DNA of 64,000 nt from Verrucomicrobiota bacterium (GCA_016871415.1 VHDL01000002.1:62001-126000); one strand, 5' to 3'. Shown: positions 11,120 through 20,308, counted from the stretch's first letter. Program-made: numbers and translations. Notes: a model not told the origin generated them from the sequence alone.

Positions 11120-12697
11120 ATGGGGGCAAAGAGGGTATTAACCCGCATGCGCCCCTTGCTGCCCGCGTTCCTCGTCGCGGCCGCCGCCCTTTCCGGTGCG
11201 GGGCTGCAGGACCCTGGCGCGGCGTCGACCGTCCCGGCCTCGGATCCGGCGCTGACGCTGTCGGAGGCGATTGACCGCGCCTTGGCCAACAATTTCGGCG
11301 TGGCGGTTGACCGGCTGACGGCGCTCCGCTCGATCGATTCCGTGCAGGCGGCGGATTCCGCCTTCGACACCGTGCTCGGCTGGACCGCGGCCACGGCCGG
11401 TTCCAGGGCGCCCCTTGCCGTCACGACCGTCCGGACCGCCGCCGCCGCCCTGTCCGCCTCCCGCCGTTTCGACTGGGGAGGTTCCTTGACCTTGGGAGCC
11501 CAGGCCAACCGCGGCTGGAGCCGCACCGGCGGCGTGGGCGTCGCCAGCGCCTACGACCTCTCGACTACCGTCGCCTACTCCCAGCCCCTGCTCGCGGGCG
11601 GATGGCGGTCGGTCAACCTGGCTCCGCTCATCACCGCCCGGCAGTCCGCCTGGCGGAGCCGGCTCGCGCTGCGTTCCTCGGCGCTCGACCTCATCCGCGA
11701 CGCCGAGTCGGCCTACTGGAGCCTCTCCGCGGCACGCACGCTCATCGCGCTCCGTGAGACCAGCCTGCGCTCCGCCGAGTCGCTGCTCGACCAGGTGAAG
11801 CTCAAGCGTGAGCTCGGGGACGCCAACGTGCTCGAACAGCTGCAGGCCGAGGCCGACGTCGCCAGCCAGAAGGTCGCGGTGCTCACCGCACGGCAGTCCG
11901 TGGACGCCGCCGAGATGCGCCTCCGAAGTCTCCTGGGCCGGGGCGCCGCCGAGGAGGTCGACCGCGCCCTGCTCGTCCAGCCGCTGCCCGAGTCGCCCGT
12001 GCCGCCGCCGCCCGAGTTCCGCCCGTGGATCGCGCAGGTCTCCGACTTCGACTTCGGCGTGGCGATTGCGCTATCCAACGTCGAGTCAGCCGACGTCCTC
12101 GTCGACCGGGCCCGGCAGGACGACAATCCGGACCTCCGCCTGAATCTCTCCGGCTCCACCGCTGCGGATCCCGTCGCGGGCTTCGGCGACGCCTATGACG
12201 TCTGGCGGCGGGAGAAGGGCTGGGGTAACGCCGTCTCGCTCACCTTCTCGATGCCGCTCGGGCTCCGGGAAGCCGAGGCGAACCGCCGGCTTGCCGAGCG
12301 GGCCCGCCGGCAAGCCGAGTTGCGTCTGGCGGACGTGAGGCAGACGCTCATCTTCGACGCGCGCGCCACCTGGCGTGACCTCGAGTCCTCCCGGGCGCGC
12401 GTGGAGGCCGCCGACACCGCGCTCCGCCTCCAGCGCCAGTCCTACGAAGGGGAGCGTGAGCGCTACCGCGTCGGACAGTCCGACCTCCTGCGCGTCATCC
12501 AGTCGCAGGCCCTGTTAGACTCCGCCCAGCTCGCCTGGGTGCAGGCCCGGCTCGACGCCCGTCTGGCCTCCGCCCGCACGGCGCGCCTCGACGGCTCCAT
12601 CCTGCCCCGACACGGCTTCAGCCTCGATGCGGTCGAGCTGCGTCTGGCCGACGGCGGCCGCGCTGACCCCCTTCCGCCCGCCGAAGACAACCGATGA
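11120..12697 (+). CDS. TolC-family outer membrane efflux protein
   Basis: This is the outer-membrane duct of a tripartite pump. The 525-residue product has a signal peptide (LLPAFLVAAAALSGAG) and two related OEP halves with long amphipathic coiled-coil helices (around 170-270 and 400-480, for example SLRSAESLLDQVKLKREL and RQSYEGERERYRVGQSDL). The second half shows the TolC-like R(Y/F)xVGxxDLLxV pattern. An AAGGGG ribosome binding site supports the ATG at 11120; the ATG at 11147 is an alternative. It overlaps the HlyD gene by ATGA, so the operon is translationally coupled. Confidence 0.93.
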   Translation: MGAKRVLTRMRPLLPAFLVAAAALSGAGLQDPGAASTVPASDPALTLSEAIDRALANNFGVAVDRLTALRSIDSVQAADSAFDTVLGWTAATAGSRAPLAVTTVRTAAAALSASRRFDWGGSLTLGAQANRGWSRTGGVGVASAYDLSTTVAYSQPLLAGGWRSVNLAPLITARQSAWRSRLALRSSALDLIRDAESAYWSLSAARTLIALRETSLRSAESLLDQVKLKRELGDANVLEQLQAEADVASQKVAVLTARQSVDAAEMRLRSLLGRGAAEEVDRALLVQPLPESPVPPPPEFRPWIAQVSDFDFGVAIALSNVESADVLVDRARQDDNPDLRLNLSGSTAADPVAGFGDAYDVWRREKGWGNAVSLTFSMPLGLREAEANRRLAERARRQAELRLADVRQTLIFDARATWRDLESSRARVEAADTALRLQRQSYEGERERYRVGQSDLLRVIQSQALLDSAQLAWVQARLDARLASARTARLDGSILPRHGFSLDAVELRLADGGRADPLPPAEDNR

Positions 12698-13782
12698 ACA
12701 AGAAACTCAAGCTCTCCCTGATCGTCGCCGGCCTCGCCGGCCTCGCCTGGCCCGCATGGGTCCACTTCTCCAGCGCACCCAAGCGGCCGGCCCGTTCCGC
12801 CGTCACCGCCGAAGCGCGCGCGGAGCGCCGCGACATCCAGGAGACCGTCGAGGCCTCCGGCTTCGTGCGCGCCGTGACCTACAGCACCATCCGCGCCCAG
12901 GTGAGCGGGCCCATCCTCAAGCTGCACGTGCAGACCGGAGATATGGTGAAGAAGGACCAGGTCCTCGTGGAGCTCGACCCTGTGCTGGCCAACGCCGATG
13001 AGACCGAGGACCGCCGCAACGTCCAGCTGCAGACCCTGACGCTGGAGCGCCTTGAGCGCGACCTCCGCCGCGTGGAGGTGCTGGTTAAGAAGGGCTTCGT
13101 CTCGGAGCGGGAGGTCCTCGATCATCGCACGGCCTACGAGGTCGCGAAATTGCAGCGCGACATCGCGCAGGCCCGCCTCGACAAGGCGGTCGAGAACGTA
13201 CGCCGCACGGTCATCCGCGCGCCGCACGACGGCCAGGTCTCCGATTGCAACGTGCTCGAAGGGCAGATCGTCATCGGCGCGCAGTCGATCAACAGCGGCA
13301 CGCTCCTGATGACTGTCTCGGACACCTCCGTGCTCCGGGTCGACGTGAACCTCAACGAGTTCGCCGCCACGCGCATCGCGCTGGGACGCGAGGTGACCGT
13401 GACCTTCGACTCCATCCCGAACCTCCGCAAGAAGGGTGAGATCACCTTCATGACGCCCTTCGGGACGGCGGACACCAAGGTGCCGGACCTCCGCGTCTTC
13501 CCCACCCAGGTCTCGTTCCCCGCCGGCGACGGCGTGCGGCCGGGCATCAGCGCCAACGTCTCCGTGCTCGTGGCACGCGAGAAGCAGTGCGTGGCGGTGC
13601 CGGTGTCCGCCGTCTTCATCGAGGGCCCCGACCGCATACTCTACGTCAGGGACGCCGATGGCGGCTGGGATCGCAGGGTCGTCACGCTCGGACTCAGCGA
13701 CGCCTCCTGGACCCAAGTACGGGAAGGGGTCGCCCCCGGCGCCGTGGTCAGCCTGGTGCGTCCCGCCGCGCCCGCCCGGTGA
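12694..13782 (+). CDS. HlyD/MacA-family periplasmic adaptor
   Basis: The 362-residue product begins with a membrane anchor (LSLIVAGLAGLAWPAWVHF). It then has a split biotinyl-lipoyl-like domain (IRAQVSGPILKLHVQTGDMVKKDQVLVELD and VIRAPHDGQVSDCNVLEGQIV) around a coiled-coil hairpin (about 110-165), followed by beta-barrel and membrane-proximal domains (VPVSAVFIEGPDRILYVRD). It links the inner-membrane ABC transporter to the TolC-like duct. The LDQ/lipoyl arrangement and neighbours point to the MacA subgroup. The substrate is not evident. Confidence 0.93.
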   Translation: MNKKLKLSLIVAGLAGLAWPAWVHFSSAPKRPARSAVTAEARAERRDIQETVEASGFVRAVTYSTIRAQVSGPILKLHVQTGDMVKKDQVLVELDPVLANADETEDRRNVQLQTLTLERLERDLRRVEVLVKKGFVSEREVLDHRTAYEVAKLQRDIAQARLDKAVENVRRTVIRAPHDGQVSDCNVLEGQIVIGAQSINSGTLLMTVSDTSVLRVDVNLNEFAATRIALGREVTVTFDSIPNLRKKGEITFMTPFGTADTKVPDLRVFPTQVSFPAGDGVRPGISANVSVLVAREKQCVAVPVSAVFIEGPDRILYVRDADGGWDRRVVTLGLSDASWTQVREGVAPGAVVSLVRPAAPAR

Positions 13783-13783
13783 G

Positions 13784-14470
13784 ATGGGGTCGCTCTTCTC
13801 CATCCGCGGCCTCCGCAAGACCTACCGCATGGGCGATGAGGATGTCAACGCGCTCGACGGCGTGGACCTCGACTTCGAGAAGGGCGAGTTCGTCGCCATC
13901 CTGGGCCCGTCTGGCTCCGGCAAGTCGACGCTCATGCACATCCTCGGCTTCATGGACCAGCCCAGTTCCGGCAGCATCCTCTTCGAAGGGCAGGAGGTCG
14001 CCGGCCTCGACCCTGACCGCCGCGCCCGGTACCGGTCCAACCGCGTGGGCTTCGTCTTCCAAGCCTTCAACCTGTTGCCGCGGCTGACCGTGCTGGAGAA
14101 TGTCGCGCTGCCCCTCACCTATCGTGAGGACTCCGATCTGGTCCGCAACGCCGAGGCCGCCCGCGTCGCCCTGGAGCGCGTGGGCATGGGCCATCGGCTC
14201 GACCACCGGCCCAGCCAGCTCTCCGGCGGCGAACGCCAGCGCGTGGCCGTCGCGCGGGCCATCGTCGGCCGGCCGGCGATCATCTTCGCGGACGAGCCGA
14301 CCGGCAACCTCGACGTGCGTAACGTCGACCGCTTGCTCGACCTGCTCGGCTCGCTCATCGCCGAGGGCATCACCGTCGTGCTGGTCACGCATGACCTCTC
14401 GGTGGCCGGGCGCGCCCACCGCGTCATCTCCATGCGCTCGGGACGCGTGCAGGAGGACCGTCGCCGATGA
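13784..14470 (+). CDS. ABC transporter ATP-binding protein (MacB/LolD type)
   Basis: The 228-residue nucleotide-binding protein has Walker A GPSGSGKST, the Q-loop FVFQAFNLLP, signature LSGGERQRVAVARA, Walker B IIFADEPTGNLD and the H-loop VLVTHD. This pattern is typical of the MacB/LolD/FtsE group, which powers periplasmic rather than through-membrane transport. The ATG starts one base after the adaptor's stop. Its stop overlaps the permease start by ATGA. ATPase and permease are separate proteins here, unlike the fused MacB of enterics. Confidence 0.95.
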   Translation: MGSLFSIRGLRKTYRMGDEDVNALDGVDLDFEKGEFVAILGPSGSGKSTLMHILGFMDQPSSGSILFEGQEVAGLDPDRRARYRSNRVGFVFQAFNLLPRLTVLENVALPLTYREDSDLVRNAEAARVALERVGMGHRLDHRPSQLSGGERQRVAVARAIVGRPAIIFADEPTGNLDVRNVDRLLDLLGSLIAEGITVVLVTHDLSVAGRAHRVISMRSGRVQEDRRR

Positions 14471-15753
14471 GACTCCTAGATCGTCTCCGTCCGGCTGTGG
14501 TCAACGGTCTGCGTGAGCTGCGCGCCAACAAGGTGCGCTCGCTCCTTTCCATGTCTGGCATCATCCTGGGCGTGGCCTCGCTCGTCGCCATGGTGACGGT
14601 GGTCCAGGGCATGGTGGGCAACTTCCGGCAGTTCGTGGACGCCATGGGCGGCATCGAGAAGGTCACGGTCTCCCGTGAACCGCTGCCCCGCGAGCAGGAG
14701 CACCTGGCCGAGCTCTCGGAGGGTCTGACCATGCGTGACGTGGCGCGCATCCGGTCCACCGTGCCCCTCGTCGCCAACATCTCGCCGGAGGCGCGCGTCG
14801 GCTTCGAGAAGCTGGCCAACGACAGCCGGGAGACGCTGACCTACGTCACCGGCGTCGCCGCCGACTACCTCCCGGTCGCCAAGCGCTGGGTCGAGCCCCA
14901 TGAGGGTCGTTTTATCAGCGACCTCGACGTGCACAACATGACCGACGTCGTCGTTCTCGGCGCGGCGGTCGTCGCCGACCTCTTCCCGCCCAATGAGGAT
15001 CCGGTGGGCCGGGTGATTAAGCTCCGCGGCCGCGCCTACACGGTCATCGGCGTGCTCAACAACATCGAGGGCTCCGGTTTCCAGATCAGCTCAGCCCGAT
15101 CGCGCGGTTCGGGCGGCTTCTGGCGCTATCGCAACTACGGCGCCTACATCCCCGTGACCACCGCGCTCACCAAGTTCCTCGGCAGCGACCGGCTGAGCGG
15201 GCTCGGGCTCCGGGTGGGCGACCCGACGCAGCTGCAGGACGCGGTGGACCAGACGGAGCGCGCCCTGCTTATCTCCCACAAGGGCCTGCGCGACTTCGGC
15301 ATCACCACCAACGAGCAGACGCTGGAGGACTTCCGTCGCACCGAGTCCGCGTTCAAGCTCTCCCTGGGCGGCGTCGCGGGCATCTCACTCTTCGTGGGGG
15401 GCATCGGCATCATGAACGTGATGCTGGCCTCGATCAACGAACGTATCCGCGAGATCGGAGTGCGCAAGGCGGTCGGCGCCCGCGGCTCCGACCTTTTCCT
15501 GCAGTTCCTGGCCGAGGCAGCCGTGGTCTCCTTCGTGGGCGGGGTCCTCGGGCTCGGCGTCTCGATGGGCATTGTCTCGGTCATGAACCTCGTGCTTTCC
15601 GCGGCGGTGCCGACCAGCGCCGCCTCCATGCTCGATCCGCAGATCATGGCCATGGGGCTCGGCTTCTCCGTGGTCATCGGCCTCGTGGCCGGGGTCTACC
15701 CCGCGCTGCGTGCGGCGAGGCTCGACCCGATCGAGGCCCTGCGCCATGAATGA
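14467..15753 (+). CDS. MacB/FtsX-family ABC transporter permease
   Basis: The 428-residue product has one N-terminal membrane helix (RSLLSMSGIILGVASLVAMVTVV), a large periplasmic MacB core domain (about 50-300) and three C-terminal helices beginning GGVAGISLFVGGIGIMNVMLASI. It also has the conserved ERxxEIGxRKAxGA motif (ERIREIGVRKAVGARG). With the three preceding genes it forms a complete tripartite exporter, which could move a lipid, lipopeptide, drug or small protein; nothing in the sequence decides the substrate. It overlaps the esterase gene by four bases. Confidence 0.95.
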   Translation: MRLLDRLRPAVVNGLRELRANKVRSLLSMSGIILGVASLVAMVTVVQGMVGNFRQFVDAMGGIEKVTVSREPLPREQEHLAELSEGLTMRDVARIRSTVPLVANISPEARVGFEKLANDSRETLTYVTGVAADYLPVAKRWVEPHEGRFISDLDVHNMTDVVVLGAAVVADLFPPNEDPVGRVIKLRGRAYTVIGVLNNIEGSGFQISSARSRGSGGFWRYRNYGAYIPVTTALTKFLGSDRLSGLGLRVGDPTQLQDAVDQTERALLISHKGLRDFGITTNEQTLEDFRRTESAFKLSLGGVAGISLFVGGIGIMNVMLASINERIREIGVRKAVGARGSDLFLQFLAEAAVVSFVGGVLGLGVSMGIVSVMNLVLSAAVPTSAASMLDPQIMAMGLGFSVVIGLVAGVYPALRAARLDPIEALRHE

Positions 15754-16610
15754 TTTCCATGAACCCCACGCTCCTCGCCCTCCTGCTCTCGCTTCCCCTC
15801 ATGGCGGCGCCGCTTGATCCCGTGTCCGTCTGGGAGGGGGCGCCGCCCGCCGAGACGCTCACCCTGAAGCCCGGCGCGGATCCGCGCGGCACGGTGAAGG
15901 ACGGACGGCGCACCGACGTCTTCGCGCCCGAGATGATTCCCTGGCCGGCGGCCAGGCCCGGCGCGCCGCTCGTCATCGTCTGTCCCGGCGGCGGTTACGG
16001 CATCCTCGCCGAGGAGCACGAGGGCGTCGCGGTCGCGCAGCGCCTCAACGCCCTCGGCTCCGCCGCGGTCGTGCTCAAGTATCGCGTGCCCCGCCGCAGC
16101 CCGGACAAGCCCTGGGTCGTGCCGGTGATGGACGCGCGTCGCGCGCTCGAGATCGCCCGCGCCCGCGCCAAGGAATGGAACGCCGATCCGACCAAGGTCG
16201 GCATCCTCGGCTTCTCCGCCGGCGGCAACCTGGCGGCGCGCGTGGCCTACGCGCCCGCCGAGGCCGGCGCCCCGCGCCCCGATTTCGCCGTGATGGTCTA
16301 TCCGGCCTACCTCTTCGAGCAGGACAAGCCCGACAGCGTCCTGCGCAAGGGGCCCGAGGGCGTGGTGCCGTCCGCCGGCACGGGCAAGCCCGTGCCCGCG
16401 TTCTTCGCGCACAGCGCGGATGACAAGTATCCGTCCGAAGGCTCGGCCGCCCTCGCCGCCCATCTCAAGTCGCTCGGCGGCAGCGTGGAAGTGCACGTCT
16501 GGGCCAAGGGCGGCCACGGCTGGGGTGCTTCGGACCGCTGCGAGGCCGCCCAGCGCTGGACGGATCTGCTCGGGGTCTGGATGAAGGAGACCGGCTTCCT
16601 CGCCCGCTGA
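15750..16610 (+). CDS. exported alpha/beta-hydrolase (BD-FAE/acetyl esterase-like)
   Basis: The 286-residue product has a signal peptide (MNPTLLALLLSLPLMAAP) and an alpha/beta-hydrolase fold: oxyanion motif CPGGGYG, nucleophile elbow GFSAGG, acid in HSADDKYP and base in KGGHGWG. Similar enzymes are annotated as acetylxylan or other short-chain carboxylesterases. It is translationally coupled to the MacB-like permease (ATGA overlap). It may therefore process something exported, or simply be the last operon gene. The start can be 15750 or the ATG at 15759. Confidence 0.88.
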   Translation: MISMNPTLLALLLSLPLMAAPLDPVSVWEGAPPAETLTLKPGADPRGTVKDGRRTDVFAPEMIPWPAARPGAPLVIVCPGGGYGILAEEHEGVAVAQRLNALGSAAVVLKYRVPRRSPDKPWVVPVMDARRALEIARARAKEWNADPTKVGILGFSAGGNLAARVAYAPAEAGAPRPDFAVMVYPAYLFEQDKPDSVLRKGPEGVVPSAGTGKPVPAFFAHSADDKYPSEGSAALAAHLKSLGGSVEVHVWAKGGHGWGASDRCEAAQRWTDLLGVWMKETGFLAR

Positions 16611-16636
16611 GCGCCGCCGTCGGTCGCGCAAAGAAG

Positions 16637-16659
16637 AAGGCCGCCCGTCGGGCGGCCTT
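16637..16659. terminator. bidirectional hairpin terminator between convergent genes
   Basis: A 10-bp perfect stem (AAGGCCGCCC/GGGCGGCCTT) with a three-base loop, between the esterase (plus) and the outer-membrane barrel gene (minus). On the minus strand it is followed by CTTCTTTG, so it suits the barrel gene best. Confidence 0.75.
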
Positions 16660-16683
16660 CGGCTTGGCGCACTGTCTCCGCGC

Positions 16684-17217
16684 TCAGAACTTGAAGCGCA
16701 GGCCGGCGAGACCGGACCAGTGGCTGATGTCCTGGTCGCTGGCGGCGCCGTTGGCGTTCTCGTAGACGTTGAAGACGCGGGTGTAGCGGGCGGTCAAGGT
16801 GAAGTCCACGTTCTGGGAGACTTCGAAGCGGATGCCGACGAACGCGGCGGCGCAGAACTCTTCGATTCCGTTCTGGGTGCTGTCGATGTCCGAGCCGGAG
16901 AGCTTGGCCTGGCCGGCGCCGACTCCGACGAAGGTTCCAAGTCCGCCGCGGGCTAGGTCGTAGGTCAGGTCCAGGGTGTAGGTCTGGAGGCTGGAGTTGA
17001 CGTTGCCGAAGACCGCGTCGCCCGTGGTGTCCAGGTTGGAGTACAGGTAGGTGGCGCCGAGGGACAGCTCATCGGTGAGGGCGAATCCCAAGGAGGCGGC
17101 GTAGGTGCCGTCGTTGTCGAAGCGGCTGGCTTTTCCGAAGCCGCCCTGGACGTCGAGCGTCAGGGCGTGGGCGGAGGTGGTCAGGACGGGCAGGGCGGCG
17201 AGTGCGAGTAAGCGCAT
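16684..17217 (-). CDS. small outer-membrane beta-barrel protein
   Basis: The 177-residue product has a signal peptide (MRLLALAALPVLTTSAHA) and alternating hydrophobic strands typical of an eight-stranded OmpA/OmpW-like barrel (YAASLGFALTDELSLGATY, TYTLDLTYDLA, VDFTLTARYTRVFNVYE). It ends in the C-terminal Phe (GLRFKF) that the BAM complex recognises. The barrel fold is inferred from pattern. Function is unknown; such barrels often act as adhesins or small porins. Confidence 0.82.
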   Translation of the reverse strand: MRLLALAALPVLTTSAHALTLDVQGGFGKASRFDNDGTYAASLGFALTDELSLGATYLYSNLDTTGDAVFGNVNSSLQTYTLDLTYDLARGGLGTFVGVGAGQAKLSGSDIDSTQNGIEEFCAAAFVGIRFEVSQNVDFTLTARYTRVFNVYENANGAASDQDISHWSGLAGLRFKF

Positions 17218-17277
17218 GGGTGTGGGGTGAGGTTGTGAAGATGGGTCCGGCGTGCCTTCGTGTAAAGGGCTAAGGGC

Positions 17278-17904
17278 TCACTTGGCCCCGCCGACGACCT
17301 CGACCTTGAGGATGTCGACCCGCTCGGTGGGGGTGGATTCCTCGGGTCCCACGCAGGCGATGGCCGCGATCTTGTCCAGGACGTCCGCCCCTTCGACCAG
17401 CTTGCCGAAGGCGGTGTACTTGTTGTTGAGGAAGGGGGCCGCGCCGTGACAGATGAAGAACTGGCTGCCGGCGCTGTCGGGGTCGGAGGAGCGCGCCATG
17501 GAGAGGACGCCCCGCACGTGGGAGCGGTTGTTGAACTCGGCCTTGATCTGATAGCCCGGTCCACCCGTTCCGGGCTGCCGGCCGGAGCCGCGCTTGGAGT
17601 TGGGGCAGCCGCCTTGGATCATGAAGCCCTTGATGATGCGGTGGAAGCAGGTGCCTTCATAGAAGCCCTCGCGGGAGAGCTTGAGGAAGTTGTCGACCGT
17701 GCGGGGGGCGACGTCGGGCCAGAATTCGACGGTCATGTCGCCGACGGAGGTGCGGATGATGGCGCGGGGCGCCTCGGAGGGTGTTTCTTTCATGGGAGAG
17801 GCGGGCCGGGCGGCTGGGACTTCCGCGGCGGGCTTGGAGGAACGGTCAGAGCAGCCGGCGGCGAGCAGGGCCGCGCAGAAGGCGAGAAGTCCGGTGATTC
17901 GCAT
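17278..17904 (-). CDS. cyclophilin-type peptidyl-prolyl isomerase lipoprotein
   Basis: The 208-residue product begins with a lipoprotein signal (ITGLLAFCAALLAAGC, Cys after LAAG) and a short disordered linker. The cyclophilin domain shows VEFWPDVAPRTVDNFL, FHRIIKGFMIQGG (catalytic Arg), AGSQFFI and NKYTAFGKLVEG. It should catalyse prolyl isomerisation in the periplasm, anchored to a membrane. It is divergent from thiS, with 88 bases between the starts. Confidence 0.95.
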   Translation of the reverse strand: MRITGLLAFCAALLAAGCSDRSSKPAAEVPAARPASPMKETPSEAPRAIIRTSVGDMTVEFWPDVAPRTVDNFLKLSREGFYEGTCFHRIIKGFMIQGGCPNSKRGSGRQPGTGGPGYQIKAEFNNRSHVRGVLSMARSSDPDSAGSQFFICHGAAPFLNNKYTAFGKLVEGADVLDKIAAIACVGPEESTPTERVDILKVEVVGGAK

Positions 17905-17992
17905 GCCGGAGAGGGAAGGGCGGGGGGCTTCGTCCGCAACCCCAAACCTCCGCTTGCCATGGCCGCGCCGCGCGCCCACCTTGCGGCAACTG

Positions 17993-18193
17993 ATGCAAGT
18001 GACCGTCAACGACGAGCCCAAGGACACCGCCTCCCGCACGCTGGAGGGCCTTCTGCGTGAACTGGGCGTGGCCGACCAGGCCGCGGTGGCGGCCGCGGTC
18101 GACGGACAGGTCGTGCCCCGTTCCCGTTGGTCCGAACGGGCGCTCTCCGAAGGCAGTTCGGTCATCGTCATCCGCGCCGCGCAGGGAGGTTGA
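17993..18193 (+). CDS. thiS: thiamine biosynthesis sulfur carrier protein ThiS
   Basis: ThiS is a ubiquitin-like carrier whose C-terminal thiocarboxylate supplies sulfur to ThiG. The 66-residue product starts MQVTVNDEP and ends in the required Gly-Gly (RAAQGG), with the family pattern LLRELGVADQAAVAAAVDGQVVPR. It opens the cluster thiS-thiE-like-thiE-thiG. The adenylating enzyme ThiF and the dehydroglycine source (ThiH or ThiO) are not in the window. I saw no TPP riboswitch in the 88 bases upstream. Confidence 0.93.
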   Translation: MQVTVNDEPKDTASRTLEGLLRELGVADQAAVAAAVDGQVVPRSRWSERALSEGSSVIVIRAAQGG

Positions 18194-18196
18194 ACC

Positions 18197-18874
18197 ATGC
18201 TGCGCTTCATCAAGGGGCTGTTCGTGGCCGAGCCAGAGGATCCCGCTCCCGCGAACCTCGTGCTTTTCACGCCGAACGACGGCAGCTGGGACCTGAAGTC
18301 GGTGCGCAGGCTGCTTGACGCGGGGCTGGCCCGGCTTCACGTCCAGACCCGCCGCGACTGGCATCCGCAGGATTACGAGAGGTTCATCAAGGCGGTTCCG
18401 GAGGCCTTCCACTCGCGCATCGTGCTGGAGGACCATTCCGAGCTGGTGCTGGCGCGCGGGCTCGGCGGCTACCAGCTGCGGCCCGGACAGCGGGCACCCC
18501 GGCGCTGGCCGAAGGAGGGCGTCCTGTCCGCCAAGTGCCATTCCTACGACGAGCTCCGTCAGGCCGACCGCGCCTGCCGCTACGTGTTCCTCGCGCCGGT
18601 GTTCGAGTCGGTCTCCAAGCGCGACCACCGTCCGCGCCGCACCACCCGTGAGTATCAGGTGATCGTGCAGCGCTGGAAGTCGGAGGGAGGCTGCCCTGCC
18701 TACGCCCTCGGCGGCATCACGCCGCGCACGGCCGAGAAGGCCCGCGAACTGGGCTTCGACGGCATCGGTTTCATCGGCTCGGTCTGGCGGCAGGAGGATC
18801 CGGTGCGCGCCTTCATCGAGCTGGAGCGGGCCTGGTGCGGACGCGAGGCGCGGCGTCTCCGGCGCGCCCGTTGA
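18197..18874 (+). CDS. ThiE/TenI-family protein, divergent paralogue
   Basis: This 225-residue TIM-barrel protein carries late ThiE/TenI motifs (CHSYDELRQADR, YVFLAPVFESVSK, YALGGITPRTAEKARELGFDGIGFIGSVW). The canonical VNDR substrate-site motif is replaced by VLEDHSEL. It is probably a TenI-like or specialised member rather than the main thiamine phosphate synthase, which is likely the next gene. It lies three bases after thiS, so it belongs to the thiamine operon. Its exact reaction is unknown. Confidence 0.82.
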   Translation: MLRFIKGLFVAEPEDPAPANLVLFTPNDGSWDLKSVRRLLDAGLARLHVQTRRDWHPQDYERFIKAVPEAFHSRIVLEDHSELVLARGLGGYQLRPGQRAPRRWPKEGVLSAKCHSYDELRQADRACRYVFLAPVFESVSKRDHRPRRTTREYQVIVQRWKSEGGCPAYALGGITPRTAEKARELGFDGIGFIGSVWRQEDPVRAFIELERAWCGREARRLRRAR

Positions 18875-18877
18875 GCC

Positions 18878-19486
18878 GTGTTCCCGCGCCTGCAGTTCCT
18901 CACGCTCGACGGCGCGTCGCACGGGCACGTCGCGCAGGCGAGGCTCGCGCTCGCCGGCGGGGTGCGATGGATCCAGCTCCGCGCGAAGGGGCTCGCGGAG
19001 CAGGAATGGACGCGTCTCGCCCGGGAGGTCGGGGCGCTCTGCCGCGCGGCCGGCGCCACGTTCATCGTCAATGACTCGCCCCGCGTCGCCGCCGCCGCCG
19101 GCGCCGACGGCGTGCATCTTGGCGCCGCGGACGCTTCGCCGGAGGAGGCCCGCGCGCTGCTGGGCGAGCGCGCGCTCGTGGGAGTCACGCTCAACTTCCC
19201 CGCGCATCTCGACCGCCTGCGCGGCGCGCGCGTCGACTACGTCGGCGTCGGCCCGCTGCGCGCCACTTCCAGCAAGCCCGGTCATGCCGTGCCCCATGCC
19301 GAGGCGTCGCTCCGCTCGCTGATTGCCGCCGCCGGCCTGCCCGCTTACGTCATCGGCGGGGTCGTCGCCGAGGACGCGCCCCGGCTGCTCGGGCTCGGAG
19401 CCCATGGCCTGGCGGTGAGCGCCGCCATCGCTTCGGCCGCCGATCCGGAGGCCGCCGCCCGGCGGCTCGTGGCCGCCGTCGGCTGA
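18878..19486 (+). CDS. thiE: thiamine-phosphate synthase
   Basis: ThiE joins the pyrimidine and thiazole phosphates to thiamine phosphate. The 202-residue TIM barrel has [49 protein letters not shown] and [24 protein letters not shown]. The order and spacing are typical, though the usual NDR is NDS. Translation starts at GTG, three bases after the paralogue's stop. The pairing of canonical and divergent copies in one operon suggests divided roles. Confidence 0.88.
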   Translation: MFPRLQFLTLDGASHGHVAQARLALAGGVRWIQLRAKGLAEQEWTRLAREVGALCRAAGATFIVNDSPRVAAAAGADGVHLGAADASPEEARALLGERALVGVTLNFPAHLDRLRGARVDYVGVGPLRATSSKPGHAVPHAEASLRSLIAAAGLPAYVIGGVVAEDAPRLLGLGAHGLAVSAAIASAADPEAAARRLVAAVG

Positions 19487-19510
19487 GTTTGGCGCTCCCG
19501 GGCTGGACAT

Positions 19511-19526
19511 CCCGCCCCGGGGCGGG
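19511..19526. repeat. 16-bp perfect G+C palindrome between thiE and thiG
   Basis: The sequence CCCGCCCCGGGGCGGG sits 13 bases before the thiG start. It could fold into a short hairpin only by opening the central bases, or bind a dimeric protein; no function is known to me. It argues for the ATG at 19540 as the thiG start rather than the TTG at 19489. Confidence 0.5.
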
Positions 19527-19539
19527 ATTGTTGGCGGCG

Positions 19540-20307
19540 ATGGACGCCCTGCGCATCGCCGACCGCACGTTCTCCTCCCGCCTGCTGACGGGCACGGGCA
19601 AGTATGCGTCGGCCGGCGAGCTCCGTGAGGTGCTCGACGCCTCCGGCGCCGAGATCGTGACCATGGCGGTCAAGCGCGTGCGCTTCGGGGACAAGGACGA
19701 CGGCATCCTTTCCGGCGTCGATCCGGCCCGCCACCTCGTCCTACCCAACACCTCCGGGGTGCGCACGGCGGACGAGGCGGTCTTCGCCGCCGAACTGGCG
19801 CGCGAGGCCCTGGGCACGGACTGGCTCAAGCTGGAGATCCATCCCGACCCCAAGTACCTCATGCCCGACCCGGTCGAGACCCTCGCGGCCTGCGGCGAGC
19901 TCGTCCGCCGCGGCTTCAAGGTCATGCCCTACGTCCATGCCGACCCTGTGCTGGCCAAGCGGCTCGAGGAGGCCGGCGCGGTCGCGGTCATGCCGCTCGG
20001 CGCGCCCATCGGCACCAACCGCGGGCTGCTGACGCGGGACTTCGTGCGCATCATCGTGGAGCAGGCGCGCGTGCCGGTCGTCGTTGATGCCGGCCTGGGC
20101 GCACCCTCCCACGCCGCGGAGGCGATGGAGCTCGGTGCCGACGCGGTGCTCGTTAACACCGGCATCGCCTCCGCCGGCGACCCGGTCGCGATGGCGCGCG
20201 CGTTCCGTCTCGCGGTCGAGGCCGGTCGCGCCGCCCATCTCGCCGGGCTCGGCGCCGGCTCCGACGTCGCGAGGCCGACTTCGCCGCTCACCGGCTTCCT
20301 CGACTGA
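19540..20307 (+). CDS. thiG: thiazole synthase
   Basis: ThiG builds the thiazole phosphate of thiamine from 1-deoxy-D-xylulose 5-phosphate, dehydroglycine and ThiS thiocarboxylate. The 255-residue TIM barrel has [25 protein letters not shown] (Schiff-base Lys), [40 protein letters not shown] and [25 protein letters not shown]. All are canonical, and the length from the chosen ATG matches the family. It ends one base before the tlyA ATG. Confidence 0.97.
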   Translation: MDALRIADRTFSSRLLTGTGKYASAGELREVLDASGAEIVTMAVKRVRFGDKDDGILSGVDPARHLVLPNTSGVRTADEAVFAAELAREALGTDWLKLEIHPDPKYLMPDPVETLAACGELVRRGFKVMPYVHADPVLAKRLEEAGAVAVMPLGAPIGTNRGLLTRDFVRIIVEQARVPVVVDAGLGAPSHAAEAMELGADAVLVNTGIASAGDPVAMARAFRLAVEAGRAAHLAGLGAGSDVARPTSPLTGFLD

Positions 20308-20308
20308 G

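Noticed and set aside
17905-17992. TPP riboswitch before thiS
   Set aside because: The 88-base divergent gap lacks the CTGAGA and ACCTGAT-type conserved blocks.
19489-19539. TTG start 17 codons upstream for thiG
   Set aside because: It would translate the G+C palindrome, and ThiG proteins normally begin at the position of the ATG at 19540.
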